64,000 nucleotides of DNA, from contig JAJSZS010000005.1 in the NCBI GenBank assembly GCA_030262725.1, forward strand, positions 1 to 64,000. The letters are read 5' to 3'. Positions 52,482 through 61,962 of this stretch are shown piece after piece (the stretch's first letter is position 1; each line of letters opens with the position of its first letter). The position numbers and the translations under genes were made by a program. The notes beneath the pieces were generated by a model. It was not told the DNA's origin, did not search any database, and was given only the letters and a program-made list of their open reading frames with translations. Origin of the DNA: Candidatus Desulfofervidus auxilii. Lineage in GTDB: Bacteria; Desulfobacterota; Desulfofervidia; Desulfofervidales; Desulfofervidaceae.

Positions 52482-53226
52482 ATTAGAAGATATTGTGGCA
52501 AGTTTAAGAGGAGAAAATGGTTGCCCATGGGATAAAAAACAAACTCCATTTACTTTAAAACAATATCTTTTAGAAGAAGTTTATGAGCTTATTGAGGCAA
52601 TAGAGGAAGAAAATATTGAGGCTATAAAAGAAGAATTAGGTGATGTGTTATTTATTTTAGTTTTTATTGCTCATATATATAAAGAAAAAAATATTTTTAA
52701 TTTGGAAGAGATTATTCAATATGTAGCAGAGAAGATGATTCGTCGCCACCCCCATGTTTTTGGTCAAGAGAAAGCAAAGGATATTGAGATCATTCGTGCT
52801 CGTTGGGAGGAAATAAAAAATAAGGAAAAAAAGAAAAAATCTATTTTAAATGGTATTCCTAAAACACTTCCTGCTTTAACTCTTGCTTATAAGATAGGAG
52901 AAAGGGCTTCAAAAGTAGGTTTTGATTGGAAAAATGTAGAAGATGTTTTTGAAAAAATGATTGAAGAAACAGAAGAATTTAAAAAAGCTATTAAGGAAAA
53001 TGATACAGAAAAGATAAAAGAAGAATTAGGAGATATCCTTTTTACATGGGTAAATATAGCTAGATTATTAAAAATTTCTCCTGAGGAGGCATTGAGAGGA
53101 ACAATAAAAAAATTTAAAGAACGATTTTATTTTATTGAAAATGAAATAAAAAGAAAAGGAAAATCCCTCAACAATGCTTCTTTGTATGAAATGGATCGTC
53201 TCTGGGAGCAGGCAAAGAGGAAATGA
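52465..53226 (+). CDS. mazG: Nucleoside triphosphate pyrophosphohydrolase MazG
   Basis: 253 residues with two MazG-type all-alpha NTP pyrophosphatase domains. The first is about 5-115 (ENGCPWDKKQT, EEVYELIEAIEE, KEELGDVLF) and the second about 130-240 (EETEEFKKAI, KEELGDILFTW). EExxE and ExxD metal sites are present in both. It clears aberrant NTPs. RBS is weak and the start lies inside cvpA. Confidence 0.93.
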   Translation: MANLSRLEDIVASLRGENGCPWDKKQTPFTLKQYLLEEVYELIEAIEEENIEAIKEELGDVLFILVFIAHIYKEKNIFNLEEIIQYVAEKMIRRHPHVFGQEKAKDIEIIRARWEEIKNKEKKKKSILNGIPKTLPALTLAYKIGERASKVGFDWKNVEDVFEKMIEETEEFKKAIKENDTEKIKEELGDILFTWVNIARLLKISPEEALRGTIKKFKERFYFIENEIKRKGKSLNNASLYEMDRLWEQAKRK

Positions 53227-53612
53227 TTTTTTTAAAATTATTCATACTTTTTACTCTTGTTACCATATTGGAATTAGCGCTTATCATTGAAGTAGGTAGC
53301 CGTATAGGAATAATGTACACTATATTGTTAATTATTGGGACAGCTATATTAGGAGCTTATTTAGCTCAAAGTCAAGGTTTAGCTATACTTATGCGTATCC
53401 AAAATGAATTAAAAGCAGGCATATTACCTAATGATGCTCTTATAGAAGGATTGCTTATTCTTATTGGTGGTGTTTTACTTTTAACACCTGGCTTTGTTAC
53501 GGATACTTTAGGTTTTCTTTGCATCTTACCACCTAGCCGAAAAAGGTTTAGAGAAAAGTTAAAAGCTTACTTTCGGAATCGAATTTATTGGGAAATTTAT
53601 TATGGAGGCTGA
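53223..53612 (+). CDS. fxsA: FxsA-family membrane protein
   Basis: 129 residues with three to four hydrophobic segments and the FxsA features [14 protein letters not shown] (about 16-29), [16 protein letters not shown] (about 82-97) and a final cytoplasmic Arg/Lys-rich tail. In E. coli FxsA over-expression counters phage exclusion; the normal role is unclear. It overlaps mazG by 4 bp. Confidence 0.9.
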   Translation: MIFLKLFILFTLVTILELALIIEVGSRIGIMYTILLIIGTAILGAYLAQSQGLAILMRIQNELKAGILPNDALIEGLLILIGGVLLLTPGFVTDTLGFLCILPPSRKRFREKLKAYFRNRIYWEIYYGG

Positions 53613-53614
53613 AT

Positions 53615-53872
53615 ATGGGGGTTAAATTGCTAAGTATTGGTTTTGGTAGTAGTGTAGCTATTAGTAGGATTGTTGCTATTCTTACACCTAATTCTGCGCC
53701 TATGAGGAGATTGCGTGAAGAAGCAAAAAAAAATGGACGGTTAGTAGATGCTACTTTTGGTAGAAAAACACGTTCTATCATTATCACTGATAGTAATCAT
53801 GTTATTCTTTCATCTTTACATGCTGAAACACTTGCTCAAAGATTATCTACTATTTATCATGAGGAGGAATAA
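53615..53872 (+). CDS. remA: RemA-like regulatory protein (DUF370)
   Basis: 85 residues from the ATG at 53615, preceded by TATGGAGGCTG; the longer frame extends into fxsA without homology. DUF370 matches throughout: [20 protein letters not shown] (about 4-23), [30 protein letters not shown] (about 44-60). RemA of Bacillus activates biofilm matrix genes; the frequent remA-gmk pairing is seen here with a 14-bp overlap. Confidence 0.92.
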   Translation: MGVKLLSIGFGSSVAISRIVAILTPNSAPMRRLREEAKKNGRLVDATFGRKTRSIIITDSNHVILSSLHAETLAQRLSTIYHEEE

Positions 53873-54482
53873 AGGAAATATTTTTGTTATTTCTGCCCCT
53901 TCGGGTACAGGTAAAACTACCCTTATTAGAATTTTAATGTCACGTTTTCCTGAAATGGTCTTTTCTGTTTCCTGTACTACTCGTCCACCACGTCCTGGAG
54001 AATTACATGGTCGAGATTATTTTTTTATAACTGAAACAGAATTTAAAAATATGGTTGAACATGGTGAAATGTTAGAATGGGCAAAGGTTCATGGACATTA
54101 TTATGGAACTCCATTGCCTTTTATTAAAGAGAAACTTGCTGCTGGTAAAGATATTATTTTAGATATTGATGTCCAAGGTGCACGTCAGGTAAAAGAAAAA
54201 TTGCCAGAAGCAATTTTAATCTTTATTATTCCTCCTTCTTTAAAAGAATTAAAAAAAAGGCTTCTTAAACGTTCTACAGAATCTTTAGAAATAATAGCAA
54301 AAAGATTAAAGGTTGCACAAAAAGAGATAGAGATGGCAAAAGAATTTGATTTTATTGTAGTTAATACAGAGATTAAAACAGCTTTAAAGGAATTAGAATG
54401 TATTATATTTGCTACAAAAGCTAAAACAATAAAAAGATGGCATCTAGCAGAAAAATTATTGGAAGAAATGTTGCCTGTTTAA
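53859..54482 (+). CDS. gmk: Guanylate kinase
   Basis: 207 residues from the ATG at 53859 ([18 protein letters not shown]). The long upstream frame is discarded. Walker A is [11 protein letters not shown] (about 12-22), the GMP-binding segment is [19 protein letters not shown] (about 37-55) and [13 protein letters not shown] (about 97-109) is conserved. It phosphorylates GMP to GDP. Confidence 0.96.
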   Translation: MRRNKGNIFVISAPSGTGKTTLIRILMSRFPEMVFSVSCTTRPPRPGELHGRDYFFITETEFKNMVEHGEMLEWAKVHGHYYGTPLPFIKEKLAAGKDIILDIDVQGARQVKEKLPEAILIFIIPPSLKELKKRLLKRSTESLEIIAKRLKVAQKEIEMAKEFDFIVVNTEIKTALKELECIIFATKAKTIKRWHLAEKLLEEMLPV

Positions 54483-54494
54483 AGGGGGTGATTT

Positions 54495-54962
54495 ATGGGA
54501 TTAACTGAATTAGATAAAAAGATTATTAAAGCATTACAAAAAGATTTACCTTTGGAAGGAAAACCATTTGCAAAAGTAGCAAAAGAGCTTGGGATGAAAG
54601 AAGAAGTATTACTTAAACACATAAAACGTTTTATTAAAAAAGGAATTATAAGAAGATTTGGGGCTACAATTTTTCATAATCGCTCAGGTTTTGAAGCCAA
54701 TGTAATGGTAGCTTGGGAGGTACCAACTGAGCGTTTAGATAAAGTAGGTAAAATTATGGCAAAATTTCCAGAAATTACTCATTGTTATGCTAGAGTTAGT
54801 TATCCAGAATGGCCATATAATCTTTATACTATGATACATGGTCATAGTGAAGAGGAATGTCGTGAAATTGTTAAAAAAATTGCTAAAATTACAAACATTA
54901 AGCATTATCGTCTTTTATTTACTGAGCATACTTTCAAACGAGCTTCTATGCAGTATTTTTAA
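54495..54962 (+). CDS. ahbB: Siroheme decarboxylase subunit (AhbA/AhbB, Lrp/AsnC-like)
   Basis: 155 residues: N-terminal winged helix of Lrp/AsnC type (1-60), then the AsnC-like domain with FHNRSGFEANVMVAWEVPT (about 57-75) and HCYARVSYPEWPYNLYTMIH (about 96-115). The HNRxGF and WPYNLYTM patterns are those of AhbB/NirD-type siroheme decarboxylases, which convert siroheme to didecarboxysiroheme in the alternative heme pathway of sulfate reducers, denitrifiers and archaea. The partner half gene is not in view. It is in the operon with gmk and a DUF401 membrane protein. Confidence 0.8.
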   Translation: MGLTELDKKIIKALQKDLPLEGKPFAKVAKELGMKEEVLLKHIKRFIKKGIIRRFGATIFHNRSGFEANVMVAWEVPTERLDKVGKIMAKFPEITHCYARVSYPEWPYNLYTMIHGHSEEECREIVKKIAKITNIKHYRLLFTEHTFKRASMQYF

Positions 54963-56195
54963 ATGGCTCTCCTAAAATTAATTTTTCTTTTTTTCTTTTT
55001 AGTTTTTTTACTTAAAAAAAGATGGCTGTTAGGTCATGCCCTATTTTTAGCAGCTATTTTATGCGGATTGATACAAAATCTTTCTATTTTACAAATTTGT
55101 TTTTCGTTTATTACAGCTATAACTTATAAACAAAATCTTCTTTTAGCTTGTGTTATAATTTCAATTTTAATTTTTGCTCATAGTCTGGAAAAGACCGGTT
55201 ATATTAGACATATAATTGATATTTTTCAGGGTGTTTTTCCTTGGCCTCGTTTAAATCTCATGATATTGCCTGCATTGATTGGCTTATTACCAATGCCTGG
55301 AGGGGCTATTTTTTCAGCACCATTTATAGAAGAGATAGCAAAGCATTATAAAATATCACGAACACAACAAGCAATAATCAATTATTGGTTTCGCCATAGT
55401 TGGGAATATTCTTGGCCACTTTATCCAGGTTTACTTTTAACTGTACATTTAGGTCAAGTAGGATTATTTGAATTAGCAATAATTGATTTGCCTATTATGA
55501 TACTTTCTTTTCTTTTCGGATACATATTTTTTCTAAGTCCAGTAAAAGGGAAGAGTTTTGCCTTAAAAGGTCAATTTTGGATTTTTTTAAAAGAAATAGC
55601 TCCTATTCTTACTGTCATTTTTCTTGCTGGAGGAAGTGAACTTATTTTTCACTTTCTTCCTAGGGAATTGTTTATTATTCTGGCGGTATGGGTTGGGATT
55701 ATCTGGGTATGGATAAGAAAAAAAATAACCTTATTTCAACTATATACTATTTTAAAGGACAAAACCCTTTTAAAAGTATTATATGCAGTGATGGCAATTT
55801 TTTCATTTAAACAAATTTTAATTGATAGCCAAATTGTTTTATATGCCAACAAAACACTTATAAGCTACCATATACCTATTGCCTTTATTGCATTTTTTTT
55901 GCCTTTTTTAGTAGGATTAACAATTGGTCTTACTCTTGCTTTTGTTGGTAGTACGTTTCCCTTTATCTTTAGTCTGCTTGAAACTACTCATACCCCTCTA
56001 CTTCCCTACGTAATGCTTGCCTACTCCTCAGGAATAATAGGTGTTTTACTTTCACCTATGCATCTTTGTCTTGTACTCAGTATAGAGTACTTCCATGTTG
56101 AATTTAGCAAAACCCATCAGCAATTATACTGGCCATGCATATTAATGCTTTTTTGTATTATAATTTGGTTTGTATTTTTAAGATGGCTTTATTAA
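54963..56195 (+). CDS. DUF401-family integral membrane protein
   Basis: 410 residues with about ten transmembrane segments, containing the DUF401 hallmark LLPMPGGAIFSAPFIEE (about 106-122) and a repeat-like second half with FVGSTFPF (about 326-333). COG1906-like proteins resemble ion-transporter superfamily members, but no substrate is known. It starts immediately after the siroheme decarboxylase stop. Confidence 0.85.
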   Translation: MALLKLIFLFFFLVFLLKKRWLLGHALFLAAILCGLIQNLSILQICFSFITAITYKQNLLLACVIISILIFAHSLEKTGYIRHIIDIFQGVFPWPRLNLMILPALIGLLPMPGGAIFSAPFIEEIAKHYKISRTQQAIINYWFRHSWEYSWPLYPGLLLTVHLGQVGLFELAIIDLPIMILSFLFGYIFFLSPVKGKSFALKGQFWIFLKEIAPILTVIFLAGGSELIFHFLPRELFIILAVWVGIIWVWIRKKITLFQLYTILKDKTLLKVLYAVMAIFSFKQILIDSQIVLYANKTLISYHIPIAFIAFFLPFLVGLTIGLTLAFVGSTFPFIFSLLETTHTPLLPYVMLAYSSGIIGVLLSPMHLCLVLSIEYFHVEFSKTHQQLYWPCILMLFCIIIWFVFLRWLY

Positions 56196-56197
56196 GT

Positions 56198-56225
56198 CCG
56201 AACTTTTTTTTAAAGATGCCGATTT
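56198..56225 (+). promoter_or_regulatory. CCGAA-N15-GCCGA upstream element (first copy)
   Basis: CCGAAC at 56198-56203, 14 bp, then GCCGATTT at 56218-56225. The GCCGA word resembles a FliA (sigma-28) -10 (GCCGATAA), and CGAA sits where the -35 TAAA would (15 bp upstream). It ends 12 bp before the kinase start, so the leader would be very short. Confidence 0.45.
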
Positions 56226-56237
56226 GTCATAAAACAG

Positions 56238-57947
56238 ATGAGTGTTATGAAGCCAATTATCCTTGTTGTTGATGATGAATATGAAACTATTCAGGTAATA
56301 AAATCTGCTCTTTCTGATGAGTATAGAATTATAACAGCAGACAATGGAAAGACAGCTTTAGAAAAGATTTCTTTAAATCCTCCTGATTTAGTGCTCCTTG
56401 ATTTATTTATGCCAGAAATGGATGGCATTGAATTTTTAAAAAAAGCTCAATCTATTTTAAATAAATATTATATCCCTGTCATTGCCGTAACAGGTTATAC
56501 TGAAGAAAGTAAGATAGAAGCCTTTTCTCTTGGCTGTTATGATGTAATTGAAAAGCCATTTCACCTTCTTCAACTCAAATTTAAGATAAAAAAAGTTTTG
56601 CAAATTAGAGAGCATCTAAAAACATTAAAGAAAAAACTTTATGAGAAAGCAGAAAGAATCAAATTAGCTTGGGAAGAGGCTAAGAGACAATCTCATTATC
56701 TCAATTCTATTATCAATGCCGTAGATGAAGGGATAAGGGTAGTGGATCTGGATTTTACCGTAAAATTAGCGAATGCAAAAATGGAGAAATTTTTTAATAT
56801 ACCGGTTTCAGAACAGATTGGCAAAAAGTGCTTTGTTTGCTCTCCAGTAAAGGATTGTCATACTCCTCTATGTCCAATAGAACGTATAAAGGTTGGTGAA
56901 ACATTGGTAAATAGAGAAGAATTCTATGGTTCACCTCAGAAAGGAGTATGGATTCATAAGTTAAGTGTACCTTTTAAAAATGAAAAAGGAGAGATTATAG
57001 GAGTGATTCAAACTTTTCATGATATTACTGCTTTAAAAAAAGTAGAAGAGGAATTGAGGGCAACAGTAGAGGAGCTAAAAAATACTCAATCATTTTTAGT
57101 GCAACAAGGTAAGCTTATGGCTATTGGTCAATTAGCTGCAGGTATTGCTCATGAGATGAATAATCCTTTGGGATTTGTTGCAAGCAATTTTAGAACTTTA
57201 AGGGAATATATAGCAGACATAAAGGAGTTATTAATTGCCTATCAGGGTTTAAGGGAGCGTTTGGAGAGGGGGGAGGGGGTTAATGGTGAGATAGGGCATA
57301 TAAAGGCAATTGAAGAGAAGGTGGATATTGAATTTATTTTAGAAGATATAGAGTCTCTTTTTAAGGATACAATGGATGGTATTGATAGACTTACTGGCAT
57401 TATTAAAAGTTTAAGGGATTTTTCAAGGATTGATCAATTAGAAGATTATACAGAATATGATATAAATGAAGGGATAAAAAGTACATTAGTTATTACCAAG
57501 AATGAATACAAATACTATGCTGAAGTAAAGACAGAATTAGGTGATATTCCTCCTATTTATTGTCATCCAAATAAAATTAATGAAGTTTTTTTAAATCTTA
57601 TTGTGAATGCTGCTCAGGCGATTGCTGGACAGAATAGGGAGGAAAAAGGGACAATTTTCATAAAGACTTTTAAAGAGGGTGAATTTGTTTATATTCAGAT
57701 TAGTGATGATGGTCCTGGTATTCCTGATGAAATAAAGGATAAAATATTTGATCCATTTTTTACTACTAAGCCACCAGGGAAAGGGACGGGATTAGGATTA
57801 AGTATTTGCTATGATATTGTTGTTAATAAACATAAAGGGCAGATTTGGGTGGAAAGTGAAGTTGGTAAGGGAACTACTTTTACTGTGAAATTACCAATAA
57901 AACCTGATTTAGATAAAGAAAATGAGAAAAGAGTAAATAATCATTAA
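56238..57947 (+). CDS. Sensor kinase REC-PAS-HisKA-HATPase (first of duplicate pair)
   Basis: 569 residues: receiver (1-125, [13 protein letters not shown]), PAS (about 150-270) with a cysteine cluster [20 protein letters not shown] (about 197-216), HisKA with [18 protein letters not shown] (about 297-314) and HATPase ending [14 protein letters not shown] (about 515-528). The cysteines are typical of a subgroup of deltaproteobacterial PAS domains and may bind a redox cofactor. Residues about 270-560 are identical to the next kinase. An ATG three codons in (MKPIIL) is an alternative start. No membrane segment. Confidence 0.92.
   Translation: MSVMKPIILVVDDEYETIQVIKSALSDEYRIITADNGKTALEKISLNPPDLVLLDLFMPEMDGIEFLKKAQSILNKYYIPVIAVTGYTEESKIEAFSLGCYDVIEKPFHLLQLKFKIKKVLQIREHLKTLKKKLYEKAERIKLAWEEAKRQSHYLNSIINAVDEGIRVVDLDFTVKLANAKMEKFFNIPVSEQIGKKCFVCSPVKDCHTPLCPIERIKVGETLVNREEFYGSPQKGVWIHKLSVPFKNEKGEIIGVIQTFHDITALKKVEEELRATVEELKNTQSFLVQQGKLMAIGQLAAGIAHEMNNPLGFVASNFRTLREYIADIKELLIAYQGLRERLERGEGVNGEIGHIKAIEEKVDIEFILEDIESLFKDTMDGIDRLTGIIKSLRDFSRIDQLEDYTEYDINEGIKSTLVITKNEYKYYAEVKTELGDIPPIYCHPNKINEVFLNLIVNAAQAIAGQNREEKGTIFIKTFKEGEFVYIQISDDGPGIPDEIKDKIFDPFFTTKPPGKGTGLGLSICYDIVVNKHKGQIWVESEVGKGTTFTVKLPIKPDLDKENEKRVNNH
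57044..57924 (+). repeat. 881-bp direct repeat, copy 1 (kinase transmitter half)
   Basis: Matches 58742-59622 with a constant offset of 1698 bp; blocks compared by eye have no mismatch, including third-codon positions, and the encoded protein is identical. It ends at ATG at 57922-57924. Confidence 0.9.
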
Positions 57948-57966
57948 TAAAAAATCACTATTTGTA

Positions 57967-57991
57967 CCGAACTTTTTCTCAAAAATGCCGA
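57967..57991 (+). promoter_or_regulatory. CCGAA-N15-GCCGA upstream element (second copy)
   Basis: CCGAAC at 57967-57972, 14 bp, then GCCGA at 57987-57991, the same spacing as the copy at 56198. It lies outside the duplicated coding region and precedes the AAAGGA ribosome site at 58001-58006. Confidence 0.45.
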
Positions 57992-58013
57992 AAGATAAAC
58001 AAAGGAAATGGTT

Positions 58014-59651
58014 ATGACAAATGATGAGCAATTGAAATACAAAGTTTTATTTATTGAAGATGATAATATCTGTCAAATATGTTTTAAGCAATTTGTTAAA
58101 ACTAAAAAATTGCCATATGACTATATCATAGCAGGATCTGTTTCAGAAGCTAAGAAAATTTTAAATTCTGAGAGATTTGATGTTGTGATTATGGATTACT
58201 TACTTAATGATGGTACAGCATTTGATATTTTTGATTTAATAACGGATACACCAATCATTTTTGTTACTGGAGCTGGTGATGAAGAAGTTGCAGTTAAAGC
58301 TATGAAAAAAGGTGCATATGATTACCTAATAAAAGATCCAGACAGAAATTATCTTAAAATGCTTCCTACAGTTGTGGAAAATGCAATTAAACACAAAAAA
58401 GCAGAGCAACGTTCCAGAATTTTATCCCATGCTATTATGTGTATCAATGATAGTGTTTATATCACTGATATGGATGATAAAATTATTTTTGTTAATAAAG
58501 CATTTTGTAAAACTTATGGATATAAAGAAAAGGAAATTCTTTCACAACATAGTCGTATTCTTTGGAAGGAGGAATCCGCAAGTAATAATTTAAAAAATAT
58601 TTCAGCCAAGGAGTTTTGGCATAAAATGAAGGATGGTACTGAATTTCTTGTTTCCCTTTCCCGATCAGTAATTAAAGATGAAAATGGAAATGAAGTTGCT
58701 ATTGTTGGAGTAACTCGTGATATCACTAAACTTAAAAAAACAGAAGAGGAATTGAGGGCAACAGTAGAGGAGCTAAAAAATACTCAATCATTTTTAGTGC
58801 AACAAGGTAAGCTTATGGCTATTGGTCAATTAGCTGCAGGTATTGCTCATGAGATGAATAATCCTTTGGGATTTGTTGCAAGCAATTTTAGAACTTTAAG
58901 GGAATATATAGCAGACATAAAGGAGTTATTAATTGCCTATCAGGGTTTAAGGGAGCGTTTGGAGAGGGGGGAGGGGGTTAATGGTGAGATAGGGCATATA
59001 AAGGCAATTGAAGAGAAGGTGGATATTGAATTTATTTTAGAAGATATAGAGTCTCTTTTTAAGGATACAATGGATGGTATTGATAGACTTACTGGCATTA
59101 TTAAAAGTTTAAGGGATTTTTCAAGGATTGATCAATTAGAAGATTATACAGAATATGATATAAATGAAGGGATAAAAAGTACATTAGTTATTACCAAGAA
59201 TGAATACAAATACTATGCTGAAGTAAAGACAGAATTAGGTGATATTCCTCCTATTTATTGTCATCCAAATAAAATTAATGAAGTTTTTTTAAATCTTATT
59301 GTGAATGCTGCTCAGGCGATTGCTGGACAGAATAGGGAGGAAAAAGGGACAATTTTCATAAAGACTTTTAAAGAGGGTGAATTTGTTTATATTCAGATTA
59401 GTGATGATGGTCCTGGTATTCCTGATGAAATAAAGGATAAAATATTTGATCCATTTTTTACTACTAAGCCACCAGGGAAAGGGACGGGATTAGGATTAAG
59501 TATTTGCTATGATATTGTTGTTAATAAACATAAAGGGCAGATTTGGGTGGAAAGTGAAGTTGGTAAGGGAACTACTTTTACTGTGAAATTACCAATAAAA
59601 CCTGATTTAGATAAAGAAAATGGAAAGAAAAAAAATTCTTTTCGTAGATGA
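58014..59651 (+). CDS. Sensor kinase REC-PAS-HisKA-HATPase (second of duplicate pair)
   Basis: 545 residues from the ATG at 58014, 7 bp after AAAGGA; the ATG at 58008 is too close to that site. The receiver (1-125, [11 protein letters not shown]) and PAS (about 135-240) differ from the first kinase, while the region from about residue 244, including the coiled coil, HisKA and HATPase, is identical. It lacks the cysteine cluster in PAS. The last 32 bp overlap the start of the HDOD gene. Confidence 0.92.
   Translation: MTNDEQLKYKVLFIEDDNICQICFKQFVKTKKLPYDYIIAGSVSEAKKILNSERFDVVIMDYLLNDGTAFDIFDLITDTPIIFVTGAGDEEVAVKAMKKGAYDYLIKDPDRNYLKMLPTVVENAIKHKKAEQRSRILSHAIMCINDSVYITDMDDKIIFVNKAFCKTYGYKEKEILSQHSRILWKEESASNNLKNISAKEFWHKMKDGTEFLVSLSRSVIKDENGNEVAIVGVTRDITKLKKTEEELRATVEELKNTQSFLVQQGKLMAIGQLAAGIAHEMNNPLGFVASNFRTLREYIADIKELLIAYQGLRERLERGEGVNGEIGHIKAIEEKVDIEFILEDIESLFKDTMDGIDRLTGIIKSLRDFSRIDQLEDYTEYDINEGIKSTLVITKNEYKYYAEVKTELGDIPPIYCHPNKINEVFLNLIVNAAQAIAGQNREEKGTIFIKTFKEGEFVYIQISDDGPGIPDEIKDKIFDPFFTTKPPGKGTGLGLSICYDIVVNKHKGQIWVESEVGKGTTFTVKLPIKPDLDKENGKKKNSFRR
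58742..59622 (+). repeat. 881-bp direct repeat, copy 2 (kinase transmitter half)
   Basis: Second copy of the repeat at 57044-57924. Its last three bases are the ATG of the HDOD gene at 59620, so the repeat boundary coincides with a start codon. Confidence 0.9.
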
Positions 59652-60828
59652 TGAACCCCAAGTTATTCATGCCTTAAAAAGGGATTTTCGAAAATCCCCT
59701 TATCAGACTTTTTTTGCCTTAAGTGGCAAAGAAGGGTTAGAAATCTTAGAAAAAGAGGAAATAGACTTGGTAGTAGCTGATATGAAGATGCCTGAAATGG
59801 ATGGCTATGAATTTCTGCGTCAAGTAAAAATAAAATACCCAGAAATAATTTGTATTATCTTAAGTGGTTATACAGAGAGTGAAGCTGTTTATCAAGCTTT
59901 AGTTAATGGGACTGCTCGGGCTTACCTCTGTAAACCCTGGGAGAGAGAAACTCTACAGAATTACATTGACCAGCTTTTTTCCATAAAGAAATCTTTGGAA
60001 GACAAACAACTTTTACAGGTTGTTAATTCTGTTTCTTACTTACCTACATTAGGCAAACATTATCAAAGAATACTAAACCTTATTGCTGCTGGCGAGGATT
60101 TAGGAAAGATTGCTGAGGTAATAGAAGAGGATCCTGCTTTGACTATTGATGTATTAAAAGTAGCAAATTCTGCTTTTTATGGTCAGAGGATGCCTATTGC
60201 TTCTGTAAAAAGGGCAGTGGTATTACTTGGATTAAATGTTATAAAAGATATTGTCCTTTCCCTTGGTATTCTTAATAGTTTTAAAAAATTTGGGAAAGTC
60301 CGTATAGAAATTGAAAAATTTTGGGAACATGCAAACTTATGTAATAAAATGATTGGTTTTCTTTATGATACTTTTTTTAATCAAAAATTGCCTGAAGAAT
60401 TTTCTGCTGTAGGATTATTACATGATATTGGTAAATTATTTATTTTAGCATATTTTCCAGAAAAGTTTTTTCAGATAATAAAAGAGATAAAAAAATATCC
60501 TGAAATGAGTCTCAAAATAGAAAAAGAAATTATTGGTGTCCCTCATACATTACTAGGTGGTTATTTGCTTAACTGGTGGAATTTACCATATCCTATTATA
60601 GAAGTAGCTATTTTTCATCATGAACCAAATGCTCCAGGTATTACTAATAAAGAAATCAATGCCCTTGTTCATATTGCTGATTTTTATTCTTATAAAATCC
60701 TTAATGTCGAACCTTATTGCTATTTAATCCCAGAAGCATTTGATATTCTTGAAATAAAAAAAGAAGAAATTGAAGAAAAAATAGAAGAATTCTCAAATGA
60801 AGGGAAGATAAATGCAGCGGCTCCATAA
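59620..60828 (+). CDS. Response regulator with HDOD output domain
   Basis: 402 residues: receiver (1-120, LVVADMKMPEMDG with Asp about 54; the region ends LCKPWE) and HDOD domain (about 135-340) with AVGLLHDIGKLF (about 265-276). HDOD is a degenerate HD-GYP-like domain; it has no proven hydrolase activity and often acts in c-di-GMP or protein-interaction signalling. It overlaps the kinase by 32 bp and the next receiver gene by 17 bp. Confidence 0.92.
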   Translation: MERKKILFVDDEPQVIHALKRDFRKSPYQTFFALSGKEGLEILEKEEIDLVVADMKMPEMDGYEFLRQVKIKYPEIICIILSGYTESEAVYQALVNGTARAYLCKPWERETLQNYIDQLFSIKKSLEDKQLLQVVNSVSYLPTLGKHYQRILNLIAAGEDLGKIAEVIEEDPALTIDVLKVANSAFYGQRMPIASVKRAVVLLGLNVIKDIVLSLGILNSFKKFGKVRIEIEKFWEHANLCNKMIGFLYDTFFNQKLPEEFSAVGLLHDIGKLFILAYFPEKFFQIIKEIKKYPEMSLKIEKEIIGVPHTLLGGYLLNWWNLPYPIIEVAIFHHEPNAPGITNKEINALVHIADFYSYKILNVEPYCYLIPEAFDILEIKKEEIEEKIEEFSNEGKINAAAP

Positions 60829-61336
60829 TATCCTTGTGGTAGATGATGAAGTGTCTATTCTTACTGCCATAAAAAGGTTATTTAAATCATTTCCTTTAAT
60901 TAATTGTTTTACTACCACAAGTCCAAAAGAAGCCCTTAAAATAATGGCAAATAAAGAAATAGATCTTATTGTTACTGATCAACGTATGCCTGAAATGACA
61001 GGTATAGAACTATTGCGGGAAGTTACGGCAAAATATCCTGATGTAATAAAGATTATACTTACAGCTTATTCAGATATTGATGTAATCCTTAAAGCTATTA
61101 ACGAAATTGGTATTTATAAATTTATTTTAAAACCCTGGGATAATCAAGACTTACGTTTAACTATAATAAGAGCATTAGAGTGGAAAGAAACATTAGAAGA
61201 AAATAAGTCATTGCAACAAGAATTAAAAAAAAGACAAGCTATCCTTTCCTATTGGGAACATAAATATCCTGGTATTAGCAAAGTACAGATTGATGAGGAT
61301 GGTGAAGTTTATGTGGAGCTGGAGATGGAAGAATGA
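60812..61336 (+). CDS. Single-domain response regulator with coiled-coil tail
   Basis: 174 residues: receiver (about 4-120, Asp in LIVTDQRMPEMTG, LKPWDNQDL at the end) and a helical tail with YWEHKYPGISKVQIDEDG. The LKPWD form is shared with receivers of RpfG/HD-GYP regulators, but no output domain follows. It overlaps its neighbours at both ends by 17 and 4 bp. Confidence 0.9.
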   Translation: MQRLHNILVVDDEVSILTAIKRLFKSFPLINCFTTTSPKEALKIMANKEIDLIVTDQRMPEMTGIELLREVTAKYPDVIKIILTAYSDIDVILKAINEIGIYKFILKPWDNQDLRLTIIRALEWKETLEENKSLQQELKKRQAILSYWEHKYPGISKVQIDEDGEVYVELEMEE

Positions 61337-61962
61337 GTGCTACAGTTTTGTTTGTTGATGATGAAGTAAGAATTTTAGCAGCTATTAAGAGAATGTTGAG
61401 GCAAGAAAATTACAAAAAGATATTTGTTTCTAGAGCTATAGAAGCCTTAGAGATTATAGAAAAAGAACCAGTGCAGGTTCTAGTTACAGATTTAAGAATG
61501 CCAGAAATGGATGGTTTGGCTCTTATTAGGAAAGTAAAAGAAAAAAAGCCTGAAATTGTATGTATTATTTTAACAGCTTATTCTCAAGTGCCTACTTTAT
61601 TAGCTGCTATAAACCAGGGAGATGTTTTTCGCTATCTTACAAAGCCTTGGAATTCTGAAGAAGATTTCAAAAAAGTAATTCAAGAGGCTATTGCATGTTA
61701 TGAACAACAAGAAGAGCAAAAAAATTTAATTAAAAGGCTTACATTACAAACAAGGGCTATGCGTAATACTTTGGAAAGATATGAAAAAAGATTAAAAAAT
61801 TATCATCAGCAACATAAAATTATCTTGCATCACTTTACTACTTATATTGAACCAGCTTTTAAAAAATTGATTTCTGAAAAAAATCTTAAAGAATATACAG
61901 AGATCAAACAACAATTTGAGGAATTTAAACGTCTTTTAACATCGCAGGAATTTTCTCAATAA
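61333..61962 (+). CDS. Single-domain response regulator with long helical tail
   Basis: 209 residues: receiver (about 4-122, Asp in VLVTDLRMPEMDG, TKPWNSEED at the end) and a long basic coiled coil (about 130-209). Shares the KPW receiver group with the two genes before it, so the three are probably targets of the duplicated kinases. The 3' end overlaps the convergent cysteine desulfurase by 38 bp. Confidence 0.9.
   Translation: MSATVLFVDDEVRILAAIKRMLRQENYKKIFVSRAIEALEIIEKEPVQVLVTDLRMPEMDGLALIRKVKEKKPEIVCIILTAYSQVPTLLAAINQGDVFRYLTKPWNSEEDFKKVIQEAIACYEQQEEQKNLIKRLTLQTRAMRNTLERYEKRLKNYHQQHKIILHHFTTYIEPAFKKLISEKNLKEYTEIKQQFEEFKRLLTSQEFSQ

Noticed and set aside
56161-56240. c-di-GMP riboswitch before the kinase
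   Set aside because: The gap is about 40 bp, too short, and lacks the GEMM core; only the CCGAA/GCCGA element is seen.
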